A DNA stretch of 38,001 nt from Microbacterium sp. (GCF_031179285.1 NZ_JAPSHY010000029.1:1-38001); one strand, 5' to 3'. Shown: positions 25,381-34,018, numbered from the stretch's first letter. Notes: generated by a model not told the origin, from the letters alone. Translations and numbers: made by a program.

Positions 25381-26596
25381 CTGACGACACCTCCCCGAGA
25401 ACTCGGTCGTAGGAGTCGGGAATCTCGATCTCCTGGTTCAAGAGGGCGCTCAGGAGGGCAGAGCGGAATCTGTCGAGCTCATCGAACTCATTCGACAAAG
25501 CGACCTTAGTTTGCCAAACAGCATCTAGTCGGTCCGCCCACGCAATCTGATCTGAAAGAGGGATGTCGGGAATGGGAAATCGACTGAGCGTACGCTTATT
25601 GATGGAGGCAATTCCAGTTGTCTGAGTACCAAAGACCTCGAACCAATTCTTCCCGAATGAGTTTCCCCAGGCCGACACGAATCGGGGCTCGAACTCAGGG
25701 TTCGTCAGGCGAGCGCGGAACACATGGTTTTGGTGGATGCAGTGCTCAATCTGACCTCGCCACACGTCACCCCGTCCGAGCTTGTCCTTGTCACCGCCCT
25801 CGTTAAAGAGGATGTCTCCGGGTTGGAGACGCAGGGCTTCAGCCTTGACACGCGTCGTCCGAATCAGCGCGACACTGCGTAGATCTAGGTAGCGACGGTG
25901 CACATTCGCGACTCTAAGGTACGGCACCTCGACCAGGTCGGATTTTTGGAAGTCTTTCTTGTTCTTCGTCAGTCCACCTGAAATCTCGGCGATGGCGTCG
26001 AGACGAGTGAAATCGCTATCAGCGAACGCCTCGACCATGTCCCTCGCAACTGCCCACCACAGCGCTTCCGCTCGTGCAATCTCCTCCCTTAGCGCCTCGA
26101 TCTGTGCATCGACCGCACCCATCACGTTGACAATGCGGCGCTGCTCGCAGGGCGAAGGCAGCGCGATCTGTATCGAGAGGAAGTCGGGTTCCTTGAGCCG
26201 TCTTCTTTCGGTGGTGCCGACCGCGCGCGCTGACGCAATATCTTGAAATGCCGAGCTCTGGAACACAGCACGCATGAATTCCGGCTCTATTTTCCTCGTC
26301 TCCGCAACGAAGATGGGGAAGTCGCCAGTAACGAGGCACCCGGCAGCCTCTTCTCCCACCACCCCGAAGGCCGCCTTTGTTGCCCACATTCGGTTGTAGG
26401 TGACGTCGTTGAGTTCCAAACGGTTGAGCGTCTTGGTCTTGACCTTGGATGCCGCTTCGACCGGCCGAGGATAGATACCCTCCGCGTACCAGCGGGCTCC
26501 GGCCCATGGAACCTCATCGAGGTCGGCCACAGCGACAGGGCGTCTGACCGGTCGCAGTACTTCACTGAGAGCTGTCTGCTCCCACTCACTCGTCAT
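25367..26596 (-). CDS. hsdS: Type I restriction-modification specificity subunit
   Basis: 409 residues with two target-recognition halves separated by conserved helical stretches: PSPCEQRRIVNVMGAVDAQI in the middle and PLSDQIAWADRLDAVWQT near the end, the usual HsdS pattern. The second half contains 'VPYLRVANVHRRYLDL' and PGDILFNEGGDKDKLGRGDV. The protein sets the DNA sequence recognised by both methylase and nuclease. It overlaps hsdM by 11 bases and hsdR by 14, so all three are co-translated. The recognition halves have visibly more A/T codons than hsdM and hsdR, as expected for exchangeable parts. Confidence 0.94.
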   Translation of the reverse strand: MTSEWEQTALSEVLRPVRRPVAVADLDEVPWAGARWYAEGIYPRPVEAASKVKTKTLNRLELNDVTYNRMWATKAAFGVVGEEAAGCLVTGDFPIFVAETRKIEPEFMRAVFQSSAFQDIASARAVGTTERRRLKEPDFLSIQIALPSPCEQRRIVNVMGAVDAQIEALREEIARAEALWWAVARDMVEAFADSDFTRLDAIAEISGGLTKNKKDFQKSDLVEVPYLRVANVHRRYLDLRSVALIRTTRVKAEALRLQPGDILFNEGGDKDKLGRGDVWRGQIEHCIHQNHVFRARLTNPEFEPRFVSAWGNSFGKNWFEVFGTQTTGIASINKRTLSRFPIPDIPLSDQIAWADRLDAVWQTKVALSNEFDELDRFRSALLSALLNQEIEIPDSYDRVLGEVSSDGVH

Positions 26597-28103
26597 CGGG
26601 CACCTCCAGAATGCTCAGGTCGATGCCAGCTGCGGCGAGGCGTTCGAACATGACCGCCTCCGTATCGATGCGGCGCTGGCGTGCATCCGCGTAGGCGACG
26701 AGCGCGGCCCCCAGGTCAGCGGTCTCCTCGGCGGCGACCTTGATGTAGCGCCCGATGTTCAAGTCGAAGCCGTTGCTCTCGATTTCCTCGACCGGCACCA
26801 GCCGAACCTCTGCACCACCGTCGCCATCGGGATCCTGGCCGGTGCGATAGGCGTCGATGAGAGCTTTGACGTCGTCCTCGGACATAACGTTCTGGTTCTT
26901 GCCCTTGTCGGACCGGGCCGAGCCATCGATGAACAGGACGTGGTCTTTGCGCTCGGCGGGCTTCTGGTCGCGGAAGATCAGCAGGCAGGCCGGGATCGAC
27001 GTCGAGTAGAACAGGTTCGGAGGCAGGCCGACGACCGCCTCAAGACGATCCTCCTTGATGAGGCACTGACGAATCTTCGCCTCGGCCCCGCCGCGGAACA
27101 GCACACCGTGCGGCATGACGACGCCCACGCGACCGGTGCCCGGGTTCATCGACGAGACCATGTGCTGCACGAAGGCGAAGTCGCCGTTCTTCGCCGGGGG
27201 CACCCCGCAGAACGCTCGCGGATCCGCCGCCCAGCGGTCGGCTCCCCAGTTCGCCAACGAGAACGGCGGATTCGCGATCACCACGTCGAAGGTGCGGACA
27301 GCTCCTCGGGTGTCCTTGAACGCCGGCGCACGAAGCGTGTCTCCTCGCTTGATCTCGAAATCCTCGATCTCATGCAGGAACAGGTTCATCCGTGCGATCG
27401 AGGCGGTGGTCAGGTTGATCTCCTGTCCGTATACCCGGAGCGTGCGGTGGTCCTTGCCGGACTCGCGGAGTTGGTTGATCGTCGCCACGAGCATGCCGCC
27501 CGAGCCGCAGGTCGGGTCGTATACGGACTCCCCGGGCTCCGGCTGCAGGATTCCCACGAGGAGGTTGACCACCTCGCGAGGGGTGAAGAACTCCCCCGCC
27601 TTCTTGCCGGACTCGTCGGCGAAGTTCTTCAGCAGGTACTCGTATCCGGCACCGAGCAGATCGTGGGAGACGGTCGACGGGTCGAGGCGGATCTGGTTGA
27701 ACGCTTGAATCAGCCCGAGCAGCGCCGAGTCGGGGATTCGTTCCTTGTTGCCCCAGGAGGCGTCGCCGAACACACCGGCCAGCGACTTCGGATTTGCCTT
27801 CTCGATGCGCTGGAAGGTCTTCCCGATCGCTGCGCCGAGGTTGACGACCGTGCCGGTGACCTCGTCCCACAAGGTACCCGGCGGCAACTCGAAGCGGTGG
27901 AAGTCCGCCTCGATCTCCTCGTCGAGCTCGTCGCCGTACTGCTCGAGCGCCTCCTCGCGCTCGTAGACCCAGGTGTCGCTGATCCACTTCCAGAAGAGCA
28001 TCGGGAAGACGTATGTCTTGAAGTCGGCCGGGTCGACAGGACCGCGCAGTGCGTTGGCGGCGGCCCACAGCCGTGATTCGAGCTCTTGCTGGGTTATCGT
28101 CAC
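26586..28103 (-). CDS. hsdM: Type I restriction-modification DNA methyltransferase subunit
   Basis: 505 residues. An N-terminal HsdM_N helical domain (ESRLWAAANALRGPVDPADF) precedes the N6-adenine methylase fold with the SAM motif DPTCGSGGML (from Asp196) and catalytic NPPF (278-281) in VVIANPPFSLANWG. It methylates adenine at host sites with HsdS. The start is GTG at 28103, with GAGGAG 11 bases before it. It is the first gene of the hsdMSR operon. A hairpin upstream at 28247 separates it from the ASCH gene, so it probably has its own promoter within 28104-28246, where no convincing -35/-10 pair was identified. Confidence 0.95.
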   Translation of the reverse strand: MTITQQELESRLWAAANALRGPVDPADFKTYVFPMLFWKWISDTWVYEREEALEQYGDELDEEIEADFHRFELPPGTLWDEVTGTVVNLGAAIGKTFQRIEKANPKSLAGVFGDASWGNKERIPDSALLGLIQAFNQIRLDPSTVSHDLLGAGYEYLLKNFADESGKKAGEFFTPREVVNLLVGILQPEPGESVYDPTCGSGGMLVATINQLRESGKDHRTLRVYGQEINLTTASIARMNLFLHEIEDFEIKRGDTLRAPAFKDTRGAVRTFDVVIANPPFSLANWGADRWAADPRAFCGVPPAKNGDFAFVQHMVSSMNPGTGRVGVVMPHGVLFRGGAEAKIRQCLIKEDRLEAVVGLPPNLFYSTSIPACLLIFRDQKPAERKDHVLFIDGSARSDKGKNQNVMSEDDVKALIDAYRTGQDPDGDGGAEVRLVPVEEIESNGFDLNIGRYIKVAAEETADLGAALVAYADARQRRIDTEAVMFERLAAAGIDLSILEVPDDE

Positions 28104-28246
28104 GGTAATTGGTGCTCCTCGATCGGGCCGTTATGCCGCGTGTACTGGCAAAGCAGTCACCGGTGCCGATTGGTCGAACGCCCGTGAGGGCCAGCCCACA
28201 AGGTCAATCTATCCAGTCCGGCAGACGAGCTGCCCCGCTCCGATAA

Positions 28247-28265
28247 GCGCCCGCGAAGCGAGCGC
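28247..28265 (-). terminator. Terminator hairpin after the ASCH gene
   Basis: On the minus strand GCGCTCGC-TTC-GCGGGCGC forms an 8-bp stem (one G-T pair) with a three-base loop, followed by TTATC. It begins about 22 bases past the ASCH stop at 28287 and precedes hsdM, separating the PIN-GNAT/ASCH unit from the type I operon. Confidence 0.5.
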
Positions 28266-28286
28266 CTATCCGCGCGCCTGGACCGC

Positions 28287-28709
28287 TTAGGCGAAGGCGA
28301 GCGAGGGAGCCGAAGCTGCCGAAAGGTAGGCAAAGCTCTGAGGGACTGCCGGGCGGGGGTCAATCTCGTTGAGCGAAACTGGGTCAGGCAGACGCTCAGC
28401 GGAACCGACAACGATGGCGACAGCCGTCTCACGGCCGTCATAGTAGTTGAAATATGCATCTTGCTCGATCACGCCGACAGAACCGTAGCGCTCCCAGATA
28501 TCCTGCGGCGTTCCCTGAACGATCTCGTGTACTGAGAAGCGACCGATGACCTTGCTTGTCGGGGCAGTTGCGTAGACCCAGACGGTCTCGATATCGGCAG
28601 CTAGACGACGCTTGCGGAACTCGACACGCTTCACGCCATCCATGATGGCGTCAGCGTAGCGCTCGTGAATCGCCATCAGGGCCACGCGCTCAGTTGCTTT
28701 TCCACCCAT
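28287..28709 (-). CDS. ASCH-domain (PUA-like) protein
   Basis: 140 residues. ALMAIHERYADAIMDGVKRV followed by EFRKRR is the ASCH signature (G-x-K-x-x-E-x-R); next come WVYATAP and VIGRFSV, the barrel strands of this PUA-like fold. ASCH domains bind RNA or modified nucleic acid and occur in regulators and in some defence or toxin-antitoxin contexts. Start ATG at 28709, with AAAGGAA before it, lies inside the 3' end of the PIN-GNAT gene (34-base overlap), so both proteins are coupled. Length is that of a single-domain protein; no HTH is seen. Whether it is partner, regulator or antitoxin of the upstream protein is not known. Confidence 0.8.
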   Translation of the reverse strand: MGGKATERVALMAIHERYADAIMDGVKRVEFRKRRLAADIETVWVYATAPTSKVIGRFSVHEIVQGTPQDIWERYGSVGVIEQDAYFNYYDGRETAVAIVVGSAERLPDPVSLNEIDPRPAVPQSFAYLSAASAPSLAFA

Positions 28710-30211
28710 GCGATTCCTTTCTGACTCTTGACGCGAGTCACCGACTGCGGGGCTCCCAACAAGACACTATGCGCCTGTAGCTGGGCGAGAGGCCAAGGCG
28801 CGTCGAGGAACCGATCGTGTCGGAAGAGGATCGTCAGGACTCCCTTCCCATCTTGATGTAGGTCCGCGACATCCGATTCCGAGTACACCGTCCGTTTGAA
28901 GGACAGCTCGATTGTCGCGAGCGGGTCACTCGACTTCAGTGACGTCTCACAGACGCCCACCGCCATGACCGCGCTGTCTCCTTTGACTGTTCCTTGGCTT
29001 CGGTAGAAGAGGAGCGTCGCACCGGGAGGGACGTGCTTCGTTTGACTACGACACAAGTAGGCCTTCCGAATGGCGTTCCCATGAGCCTTCGGCTCCGGGT
29101 CTGTTCCGACTAAAGGAACCGCACCGGACAGCCCGTGGATCTCCGTATCGGGGAAGAGGTCTTCGTACCATTTGGGGATAATTGGAATCACGTAGATGGG
29201 CTGCCCTGCCCGGACCGCAGGCGGCCCATAAGCGACGTGATGGCTAAGTCCGTCGTAGTCAGAACCTATGGGCGGGTCCAGCACCTTCAGCCATACTTGC
29301 TCATCGGGGTTGCCTGGCTTCTGTCCAACTTGCGTAAAGCCGAAATCGGTCAAGAAATCCTGCAGCCGACCATGGCGCGCGTCAACCTCGACAAACATGT
29401 CTGAGGGGCGGCCAGGCTCCTCTGCGGCCCAGCGCAGCACCGTCTTGAGAAGCAGCTCTCCGAGTCGACGGCCAGGCGCTGTGTCGCCGACCTTGAAGGT
29501 TGCGAGTTTGATTGCTTCCCTAGCTGGTGCCGTTGGGTGGTCGTCTCGCATCTTGACGATAGCGAGAGCCTCGTATGCGCCGTCGGGCCCACGTACAATC
29601 CATGCTCGACGGGCCGATGCCTCTTTCTTTACCTTCTTGGTCATCCAGTCATCGAAGTAGGTGCCGTAGGCGTCACGGAGGCTCTCGAAGATGGCCTGGG
29701 AAGTGTCGAGATTGTAGGTCTTGACTTCTTCTACGAGGGGAGGGGGCGGCGGGGCGTCCGGGTGCCACGCCGCGAGTTGTTCGGCTGCTTCGCGTGGACC
29801 GAGAACGGTGTTCTCGTGCCCAAGTTTGGCCGCGCGTTTACGGAGCTTACGATCGTTCGTGACTAGGAAATGAACGGCACCTCCGTCCAGCGCGGCGAGG
29901 ATGCGCGCGTCGCGCTCATCGTTTTGCGAGCAAGGACTTGGGAAAACATCGAGAACGCGCTGAGGCACTTCGCTCTCGCTGAGCGCCGGGTACTTGTCGA
30001 ACGCCGCGAGGTTCTGTGCCCGGTGACTCGGGTCGCTTGTTTCGTTTAGGTCGTCGAGCGTCGCTGGGTGAACAAAGACCTTATGACCATGCTGCGCCGC
30101 CGTGCGCATGAACGCGCTGACATCGGGTTGCAGCGCTTCAAGTTGCCCGTTGAACGGCTCGGCCGCAATGACGACGTTCGAGTCGATGAGGAAAGTCATC
30201 TCCGCCTGCAT
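28676..30211 (-). CDS. PIN + GNAT + PUA/EVE-like three-domain protein
   Basis: 511 residues. Residues 5-150 are a PIN nuclease: FLIDSNVVIA (Asp10), DLNETSD (Glu57), NDERDARILAAL (Asp98, Asp101) and FLVTNDRKL (Asp120). Residues 170-310 look like a GNAT acetyltransferase: EALAIVKMRD, then GDTAPGRRLGELLLKTVLRW as the acetyl-CoA loop and helix, then LTDFGFTQVG. Residues 335-505 resemble a PUA/EVE-like barrel: IYVIPIIPKWYEDLFPD, NAIRKAYLCRSQ, GATLLFYRSQG, VMAVGVCE, TILFRHDRF. The ATG at 30211 has AAGGAGG six bases before it. All PIN acids are present, so an active RNase is expected. This combination, coupled to an ASCH gene beside a restriction system, suggests a defence or toxin role (inference). 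Confidence 0.75.
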   Translation of the reverse strand: MQAEMTFLIDSNVVIAAEPFNGQLEALQPDVSAFMRTAAQHGHKVFVHPATLDDLNETSDPSHRAQNLAAFDKYPALSESEVPQRVLDVFPSPCSQNDERDARILAALDGGAVHFLVTNDRKLRKRAAKLGHENTVLGPREAAEQLAAWHPDAPPPPPLVEEVKTYNLDTSQAIFESLRDAYGTYFDDWMTKKVKKEASARRAWIVRGPDGAYEALAIVKMRDDHPTAPAREAIKLATFKVGDTAPGRRLGELLLKTVLRWAAEEPGRPSDMFVEVDARHGRLQDFLTDFGFTQVGQKPGNPDEQVWLKVLDPPIGSDYDGLSHHVAYGPPAVRAGQPIYVIPIIPKWYEDLFPDTEIHGLSGAVPLVGTDPEPKAHGNAIRKAYLCRSQTKHVPPGATLLFYRSQGTVKGDSAVMAVGVCETSLKSSDPLATIELSFKRTVYSESDVADLHQDGKGVLTILFRHDRFLDAPWPLAQLQAHSVLLGAPQSVTRVKSQKGIAWVEKQLSAWP

Positions 30212-30318
30212 CGTTGCCTCCTTGCGCCGATGCTATTGGTTACATGCCATCGCCGCAGTGAGTCGGCATAGTGGGCCGCGCAACTGGAGCTGCACTGGAA
30301 GCTCGACCTGGAGCGGGC

Positions 30319-30341
30319 GCCAGTGGACGCCAGCCACTGGC
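30319..30341. promoter_or_regulatory. Inverted repeat in the divergent region
   Basis: GCCAGTGG (30319-30326), seven bases, CCACTGGC (30334-30341). It lies between the divergent PIN-GNAT gene (start 30211) and the membrane protein gene. It may be an operator or RNA hairpin; if the membrane gene starts at GTG 30323, it covers the first codons. No other structure was seen in 30212-30318. Confidence 0.35.
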
Positions 30342-31213
30342 CGGCCGGTCACCCACAGTGCATGCATTGCAAATCGATCGCTCACCAATTGGCTCTGGTC
30401 GGCACCGCAACCTCCTGCCAACATATGCAGATGACTCCGCCCCCAGCATCTCCAACTCTCGAAGCCTGGACAGCCTTCATCGTTGGCGTCTTCACGGGTG
30501 TACCAGCGTGGATCTCGGCGCTAGCTGCGATGCTGACTGTGGCGGCCGCTGTCGGAGCACTTTGGTACGCCAAGGGGCAGATCGATGAAGCGAAGAAGAG
30601 TCGAGATCTGGCGCGCGAACTCGAGCTGGAGCGAACGCAGCCGTACGTCGTCGTGTACACGGAGGCAACGCCCGCGTCGGAGTTCTTTATCGATCTGGTT
30701 GTCAAGAACTACGGCCTCACTGCTGCCAACGATATTCAGATTGATATCGCTCCCTGGCCAGTAAGAGCTTGGCCAACGCCTGCCTCGCGAGTAGAGCTCC
30801 CGCGGAGATTCCCAATCCTCGCCCCCGGCCAGGAATGGCGGACCGTCTGGGACAACACTAAGGAGCGGGCCGCCTCAGATCTTCCAAATCATCACACGGG
30901 GGCGGTCCGTTACACCGGCGTCAATGGTGTTCCACGAACTGCTCCGATAGTCCTCGACTGGGCGCCCTACGAGAACCGCCGATGGATCGCGCGCCGCGAT
31001 GTCCACGACGCGGCTGAAGCGCTCCGCTCGATAGGCAAAGTGGTACAGGCGTGGAACGATCATGGGGAGCTCAAGATCGTGCATCGCGATGGCAACCCAA
31101 GAGACGCCGAGGAAGAGCGCGAGATCACAGAAGCACTTGCAGATGTTCGCGCGAACCCAACACCTCGGTCCAGGAGGGCAACCCCGCCTGCGCCAAAGCA
31201 TGGGGCGGACTAG
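30323..31213 (+). CDS. Single-TM membrane protein of unknown function
   Basis: 296 residues if read from GTG 30323 (GGAG nine bases upstream), or 262 from ATG 30425, which lacks a Shine-Dalgarno sequence; the start is unsettled. One membrane segment, ISALAAMLTVAAAVGALWYA, is followed by a basic/acidic helix (KGQIDEAKKSRDLARELELE), then a globular part rich in strands (PYVVVYTEATPASEFFIDLV, VVKNYGLTAANDIQIDI). This resembles actinobacterial proteins with a TM-helix and a beta-sandwich 'NYG.TAA.DI' segment. The tail is basic and proline-rich. It is divergent from the PIN-GNAT gene and convergent with the aldo/keto reductase. It may be an accessory gene of the island; no function is assigned. 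Confidence 0.65.
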   Translation: MDASHWPAGHPQCMHCKSIAHQLALVGTATSCQHMQMTPPPASPTLEAWTAFIVGVFTGVPAWISALAAMLTVAAAVGALWYAKGQIDEAKKSRDLARELELERTQPYVVVYTEATPASEFFIDLVVKNYGLTAANDIQIDIAPWPVRAWPTPASRVELPRRFPILAPGQEWRTVWDNTKERAASDLPNHHTGAVRYTGVNGVPRTAPIVLDWAPYENRRWIARRDVHDAAEALRSIGKVVQAWNDHGELKIVHRDGNPRDAEEEREITEALADVRANPTPRSRRATPPAPKHGAD

Positions 31214-31251
31214 AGCAGACCTTTGCGATCATGCGGCCGGCTAGACCATAC

Positions 31252-32233
31252 CTACCGGTCCACCCCCGCCCCCGCCCCCGCAACAATCCCTTCCCGCGAC
31301 CCCACAACTTCCCCCACCGGCACAGTATCCGCCAACCGCATCCGCTCGTCCTCACTCAGCACGATCTCCGCCGCCCCCGCGTTCTCGTCCAACCGCCCCC
31401 TCTCCGCATCCCCGGATCGCCACGACACCTTCCGGCAGTACCCATGCGAGCGCCACCTGCGCGACCGTCGCCCCGCGCTCTTGCGCAACGTCCTCGACCC
31501 GCTCGACTAGCCGACGATTCGCCGCGAAGGCCTCGACCTGGAAGCGCGGCAGTCTGCGCCGAGCATCCTCGGGCGCCAGCTCGTCCAACGAACGGATGCC
31601 TGAGGTCAGCGTCCCGCGACCGAGCGGAGAGAACGCCACCACGCCGATGCCGAGCGCATCCGCCGTTGCATTCTCGTCGTTGCGCAGTATGTCGCGGGCG
31701 AAGAGCGAGACCTCCGATTGCACGGTCGCTGCCGGATGCACCGCGTGCGCCGGCCGCAGCGTGGAAGCCGACGCCTCGGACAGCCCGATGTGGCGCACCT
31801 TGCCCTCACGCACGAGCTCGGCCATTGCGCCGACGCTCTCCTCGATCGGCACGTTCGGGTCGGCCCGGTGCAGGTCGTAGAGGTCGGTCACGCCCATCCC
31901 GAGGTGCCGTAGCGACCGATCGCACGCCCGCCGGATGTACTCCAGGCTCCCGCTGCGTCCGTGGATCGTGCCGTCGTCATCCCTCTCCGACGATGCCTTC
32001 GTGCCGATCGTGATCTCGTCGCGCCGGGAGCCGAGCGCGCGCCCGAGGCTCTCGTTCTCGAACGGACCGTACGCCTCCGCGGTGTCGATGAAGGTCACGC
32101 CGATGTCGACCGCGGGCTGCAGGGTGGCGATTGCCTCCGCCTCATCGGTCGGGGCACAGTAGGCACTCTTGCCCATCGCGCCGAGTCCGATCGATGAGAC
32201 GGTGAGCCCGTCGCCGGGTGCCGAGTGCTTCAT
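31252..32233 (-). pseudogene. Aldo/keto reductase, C-terminus frameshifted
   Basis: From ATG 32233 (GAGGAGAGGACTC upstream) the frame reads a normal AKR: LTVSSIGLGAMG, FIDTAEAYGPFENESLGRAL, the catalytic-type Lys in ITIGTKAS, VTDLYDLHRADPNVPIEES and VAQVALAWVL. After VVAI near 31416 it goes wrong, while another frame gives RLDENAGAAEIVLSEDERMR to a stop at 31252. Restoring one C in the CC pair of ATCCGGGG and one G in the G5 run near 31395 yields IPGMRRGGRLDEN, the family consensus. The breaks look like two one-base homopolymer losses, so the gene may be intact in the organism (about 327 residues). It is divergent from lacI and probably NADPH-dependent. Confidence 0.8.
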
Positions 32234-32294
32234 GAGTCCTCTCCTCTTCCGGGGTCCTGGCCACGGCGACACGACGCCTCCTCGGACGCAGGGT

Positions 32295-32304
32295 TGATAA
32301 CGTT
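32295..32304. promoter_or_regulatory. Candidate LacI-type operator half shared with the ROK promoter
   Basis: TGATAACGTT, with AACGTT at its centre, lies 30 bases upstream of the lacI ATG, in the space shared with the divergent aldo/keto reductase gene. The same ten bases occur at 35236-35245 before the ROK gene. The right arm (CCC) departs from symmetry, so this copy is weaker. AACGTT-centred near-palindromes are typical LacI-family sites. Confidence 0.5.
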
Positions 32305-32333
32305 CCCTTGACACCACGATTTCGGAAAGCATC

Positions 32334-33353
32334 ATGAACCACCGCCAGCACCGCCCGACCATTAAAGAGGTCGCCATCCGTGCCGGCGTGAGCCCAATGA
32401 CCGTGTCGCGCACCCTCTCGGGCGGCGTTAACGTGAAGCTCGATGTCCAGCAGCGTGTGCTAGAGGCCGTCGCCGAACTCGGCTATCACCGCAACGAGAA
32501 TGCGCGCAGCATCCGTCCGGGGCACAGCAGCGGGCTCATCGGCGTCGCGATCACGAACATCGCCAACCCGTACTACAGCACGTTTGCGCTCGGGGTCGAG
32601 GAGGAGGCGGCGCTCTCGGGTCGACGCATCCTGCTGGGAAACACCGGCGAAGACGCGGCCCGCGAAGCGGAGCTTGTGGGGGACTTCCTCGGGCGCCGGG
32701 TCGACGGGCTCATCGTGGTGCCGGCCGACGATGCATTCGCGCACCTCGCCAACTCTCAGAGCCAGGGCGTGCCGGTCGTTCTCGCCTCGCGACGCATCCA
32801 TGGGCTCGACGCCGACAGCGTCGTACTCGACGATGAAGACGGCGCTTACCGCGGCACCATCGCCCTGCTCGACGGCGGTCACACGCGCATCGGCTATCTC
32901 GGCAACCGGGAATCGATCTTCACCGGCCGCCGCCGGCACGCGGGGTTCGTGAAGGCACTGCATGAACGCGGCATCGAACCCGACCCCGAACTCGTCGCCC
33001 TCGGCCAGCAGACCGTCGAACAGGCCAGCGACGCCACCCGCGCGCTGCTCGCGAACCCGACGCCACCGACCGCGATCTTCTGCGCGAACAACCGAAACGC
33101 GATCGGTGCGCTGAAGGAGATCAACGTTCAGTTGCACACCGGTCGCCCCGCGTCGGAGTTCCCCGAGCTCATGAGCTTCGACGACTTCGAGCTCGCCGAG
33201 CTCTCGCCCGTGCCGCTCAGCGTGATCGACCACGACCCGCGTGCGCTCGGACGCACCGCAGCTCGGCTGCTGCTTGACCGTCTGGAGGCGGTGGGGGAAG
33301 TTCCATCTCGAGAGATCGAGCTACCGGTGACGCTGCGGAAGCGTGTGCGCTAA
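32334..33353 (+). CDS. LacI-family transcriptional regulator
   Basis: 339 residues. The N-terminal headpiece TIKEVAIRAGVSPMTVSRTL (9-28) and hinge (NENARSIRPGHSSGLIGVAI) are classic LacI. The rest is the periplasmic-binding-like sensor: 'NIANPYYSTFALGVEEEA', 'RRVDGLIVVPAD', GHTRIGYLGN and 'TAIFCANN' appear in order. It should be a sugar-responsive repressor. The neighbouring aldo/keto reductase, ROK kinase and mannose-6-phosphate-isomerase-like genes, together with the shared TGATAACGTT motif, suggest it controls this sugar locus. GGAAAG lies six bases before the ATG. The 'CANNRNAIG' segment departs from the more usual 'CANDxxAxG'. Confidence 0.93.
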   Translation: MNHRQHRPTIKEVAIRAGVSPMTVSRTLSGGVNVKLDVQQRVLEAVAELGYHRNENARSIRPGHSSGLIGVAITNIANPYYSTFALGVEEEAALSGRRILLGNTGEDAAREAELVGDFLGRRVDGLIVVPADDAFAHLANSQSQGVPVVLASRRIHGLDADSVVLDDEDGAYRGTIALLDGGHTRIGYLGNRESIFTGRRRHAGFVKALHERGIEPDPELVALGQQTVEQASDATRALLANPTPPTAIFCANNRNAIGALKEINVQLHTGRPASEFPELMSFDDFELAELSPVPLSVIDHDPRALGRTAARLLLDRLEAVGEVPSREIELPVTLRKRVR

Positions 33354-33490
33354 CAGGAAGATTGAGGCGATCGATGTCTCGCCCGATGAATCCTTACTCG
33401 AAGCAGCGTCTTGTGTCGGCTCATCGGCGCTTCGAGCGGAACCCCACAGATCCGCCCCTCATGCGGTCCCGCGAGTAGAAGCTGGCGTCG

Positions 33491-34018
33491 CTACGGCGAA
33501 CTCGACACTCGAGAGTAGAAGTCACGGCCCGGGTCAAAGCGCCGGATAAGCCAACCACCCACCTCTTGCGCCGTGGTAGCCCAGCGAAGGGCGTCTGTAG
33601 GGCCGACAGTGTCACCGTCGCCGTGCGCAATCTTCCTCCGTGCGTTCACAAGTGCGCCAAGGTCCGAGCGCCGGTTCCGGCTACCGGAGTCGTCATCCAG
33701 AAAGTCCGTGAGCTCAGCGGCCCAATCGCGATGAAACGATTGTACGAAGTCGATTAGTTGCTGAGGCCGCACTCCTTGGCCGGATCGGAGTCCCGAGCGA
33801 AGGCGGTTGCTGACGAGGTCAAGAGCCACTCGAGTCACGAACAGGTCTGCTACATCGTCGCGGACCGCCTCGACGTAGCCGGTCGCGCGAACGACCGTGT
33901 ACCGAGAGAGTGCCACGCGCAGCTCGCTGGACTTAGGGTCGATTGTTTGAAGCATTTCGGCGAGGTCGTGAAGGTCTTGCTTCCGACTTCGAACTGTCGC
34001 TGGCGGCCAGCTACTCAC
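33491..34018 (-). CDS. HEPN-domain protein paired with DUF262 gene
   Basis: 175 residues, all helical, from GTG 34018, which overlaps the DUF262 stop by eight bases (GTGAGTAG). The last third holds LGALVNARRKIAHGDGDTV, with Arg127-x4-His132, the HEPN ribonuclease motif. VEAVRDDVADLFVTRVALDL and QQLIDFVQSFHRDWAAELTD resemble RiboL-PSP/MAE_28990-type HEPN families, some of which are linked with DUF262 genes. HEPN proteins with this motif are often metal-independent RNases in abortive-infection and toxin systems. A longer frame upstream is only a shadow of the DUF262 gene. Active-RNase function is inferred. Confidence 0.72.
   Translation of the reverse strand: MSSWPPATVRSRKQDLHDLAEMLQTIDPKSSELRVALSRYTVVRATGYVEAVRDDVADLFVTRVALDLVSNRLRSGLRSGQGVRPQQLIDFVQSFHRDWAAELTDFLDDDSGSRNRRSDLGALVNARRKIAHGDGDTVGPTDALRWATTAQEVGGWLIRRFDPGRDFYSRVSSSP

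Noticed and set aside
22498..25509. A 1003-codon open frame antisense to hsdR
   Set aside because: It is the codon-bias shadow of hsdR; the product is Arg/Asp/Val-rich with no known motif, while the opposite strand has complete HsdR motifs.
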